A stretch of DNA of 14,378 nucleotides from Verrucomicrobiales bacterium. Lineage in GTDB: Bacteria; Verrucomicrobiota; Verrucomicrobiia; Verrucomicrobiales; V1-33. Below the pieces are notes generated by a model. It worked only from the letters and a program-made list of their open reading frames with translations, had not been told where the DNA came from and did not search any database. Positions within the stretch are counted from its first letter, which is position 1; every line of letters starts with the position of its first letter. Shown here piece by piece: positions 13,461-14,378 of this stretch. Location of the stretch: contig JALRGF010000391.1 of the NCBI GenBank assembly GCA_023253495.1, forward strand, positions 1-14,378, written 5' to 3'. The position numbers and the translations under genes were made by a program.

Positions 13461-14378
13461 TCAGTACACGTCGCGGCGGTACCGCTTCTGCTGCCGGAGG
13501 GCCTCGACGTATGCGGCAGCCTCCTCGGCGGTCCGCCCGCCCTCGCTGGCAATGATTTCGTGCAACGCCCGATCGACGTCCGCCGCCATCCGCGAGGCAT
13601 CACCACAGACGTAAACAATCGCCCCGGCCTCCAGCCACGCCCAGATGTCCGCCGCCTCTTTTTTCATGGCGTGCTGGACGTAGAACTTCTCGGCCTGGTC
13701 ACGCGAAAAGGCGGTGGTCAGTCGCGTGAGCGCGCCATCGGCCAAGGCCGCCTGCCATTCGTCTTCGTAAAAATAATCACTGGCCCGCCGTTGCTCGCCA
13801 AAAAAGAGCCAGGCGCGCCCACGCGCCCCGGTCACCCGGCGCTCCTGCACAAAGGAGCGGAACGGAGCGATGCCGGTGCCGGGCCCGATCATCAGGATCG
13901 GTGTCTCCTCCTCCGGTGCCGGCAACCGGAATCCCTTGCCGGGATTGATGAAACACGGGATCGGCATGGTGCCGTCCAGGCGCTGGGCCAGCCAGGTCGA
14001 GGCCACCCCTTTGCGCGCCCGGCCATGGCTCCGGTATTCCACCGTGGCCACCGTCAGATGCACCTGCCGCGGACACGCCCGCAGGCTGGAGGAAATCGAA
14101 TACAGGCGGATCTGCAGTTTTTTGAGCAGCGAGACCAGCTCCGCCGGCGAAAAGGCAACCTGCGGGTACGCCAGCAGAAGATCAATGACCTCGCGGCCCC
14201 AGAGGAAATCCGCCAGGTCCTTTTTGCGGTCGGGCTCGAGCAACGCGGCCAGCTCCGGGGCCGGCCCGCGTTCGGCCAGCGCCCGCAGCAGTTTGGCATC
14301 GACCGTCGTGATCACACAATCCCGCGTCAGCGCTTCACGCAGGGTGGTTTCCACTTTGTCGGCGTTGATTACCGGTTC
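13461..14378 (-). CDS. cysJ: Sulfite reductase [NADPH] flavoprotein alpha-type (CysJ), C-terminal part
   Basis: The last 305 residues of a ferredoxin-reductase-like diflavin enzyme; the frame stays open to the right edge, so the 5' part is missing. It passes electrons from NADPH via FAD to FMN and on to the sulfite reductase hemoprotein, yielding sulfide for cysteine synthesis in the cytoplasm. Visible motifs: FAD-binding RLYSISSS (about 14085-14108) and GVASTWLA; NADPH-binding MIGPGTGIAPFRSF (about 13886); FFGEQRRASDYFYEDEW; VYVCGDASRMAADVDRAL; and the C-terminal RYRRDVY with the terminal Tyr typical of CysJ. The GTG at 14354 is internal, since EPVINADK continues upstream as expected for the connecting domain. 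It could be another member of the NADPH-cytochrome P450 reductase family, but the C-terminus strongly favours CysJ. Whether an N-terminal flavodoxin domain exists cannot be seen. Confidence 0.88.
   Translation of the reverse strand, partial: EPVINADKVETTLREALTRDCVITTVDAKLLRALAERGPAPELAALLEPDRKKDLADFLWGREVIDLLLAYPQVAFSPAELVSLLKKLQIRLYSISSSLRACPRQVHLTVATVEYRSHGRARKGVASTWLAQRLDGTMPIPCFINPGKGFRLPAPEEETPILMIGPGTGIAPFRSFVQERRVTGARGRAWLFFGEQRRASDYFYEDEWQAALADGALTRLTTAFSRDQAEKFYVQHAMKKEAADIWAWLEAGAIVYVCGDASRMAADVDRALHEIIASEGGRTAEEAAAYVEALRQQKRYRRDVY

Overview
The window is GC-rich and densely coding. It most resembles a Verrucomicrobiota chromosome, probably from the Opitutaceae or a relative. This rests on the mix of proteins seen: a very large secreted lamin-tail/CotH/beta-helix protein with a calcium-loop C-terminus, a Tat-exported xylose-isomerase-like TIM-barrel protein, a Gfo/Idh/MocA oxidoreductase, a ribulokinase, and an IspG sequence of the type I associate with this phylum. 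Most forward genes also lack a visible Shine-Dalgarno sequence. The assignment is inference from protein content; there is no rRNA or tRNA in the window.

Layout, left to right. Positions 2-142 hold the 3' end of an ispG-like gene (+). It faces a Tat-signal sugar phosphate isomerase/epimerase-like gene (282-1373, -). A 491-base spacer (1374-1864) carries short tandem repeats and two copies of a palindromic REP-like element. Next come a penicillin-binding protein 2 gene (1865-4129, +), a Gfo/Idh/MocA oxidoreductase gene (4286-5428, +), and a tight pair made of a short BLUF blue-light receptor gene (5636-6097, +) and a ribulokinase gene (6103-7785, +). A 278-base spacer with a TATAAT box precedes a 1764-residue secreted multidomain protein gene (8064-13358, +). 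That gene converges on the 3' part of a CysJ-type sulfite reductase flavoprotein gene (13461-14378, -), which runs off the right edge.

Functionally the window mixes housekeeping genes (isoprenoid synthesis, cell-wall elongation, sulfite reduction) with carbohydrate-related genes (TIM-barrel protein, oxidoreductase, ribulokinase). The BLUF/ribulokinase pair is the most unusual arrangement: five bases separate the two genes, so they are very probably cotranscribed, which suggests a possible link between light sensing and pentose use. The giant protein is a surface or secreted protein with a CotH-type kinase core embedded among adhesion-like beta domains.

Other points worth checking are the apparent end of the IspG-like protein right after its TIM barrel, without the iron-sulfur domain; a Gly where the TIM-barrel family usually has a His; and unusual proline-rich tails on the penicillin-binding protein. 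I see no CRISPR array, transposase, phage gene, tRNA or rRNA.
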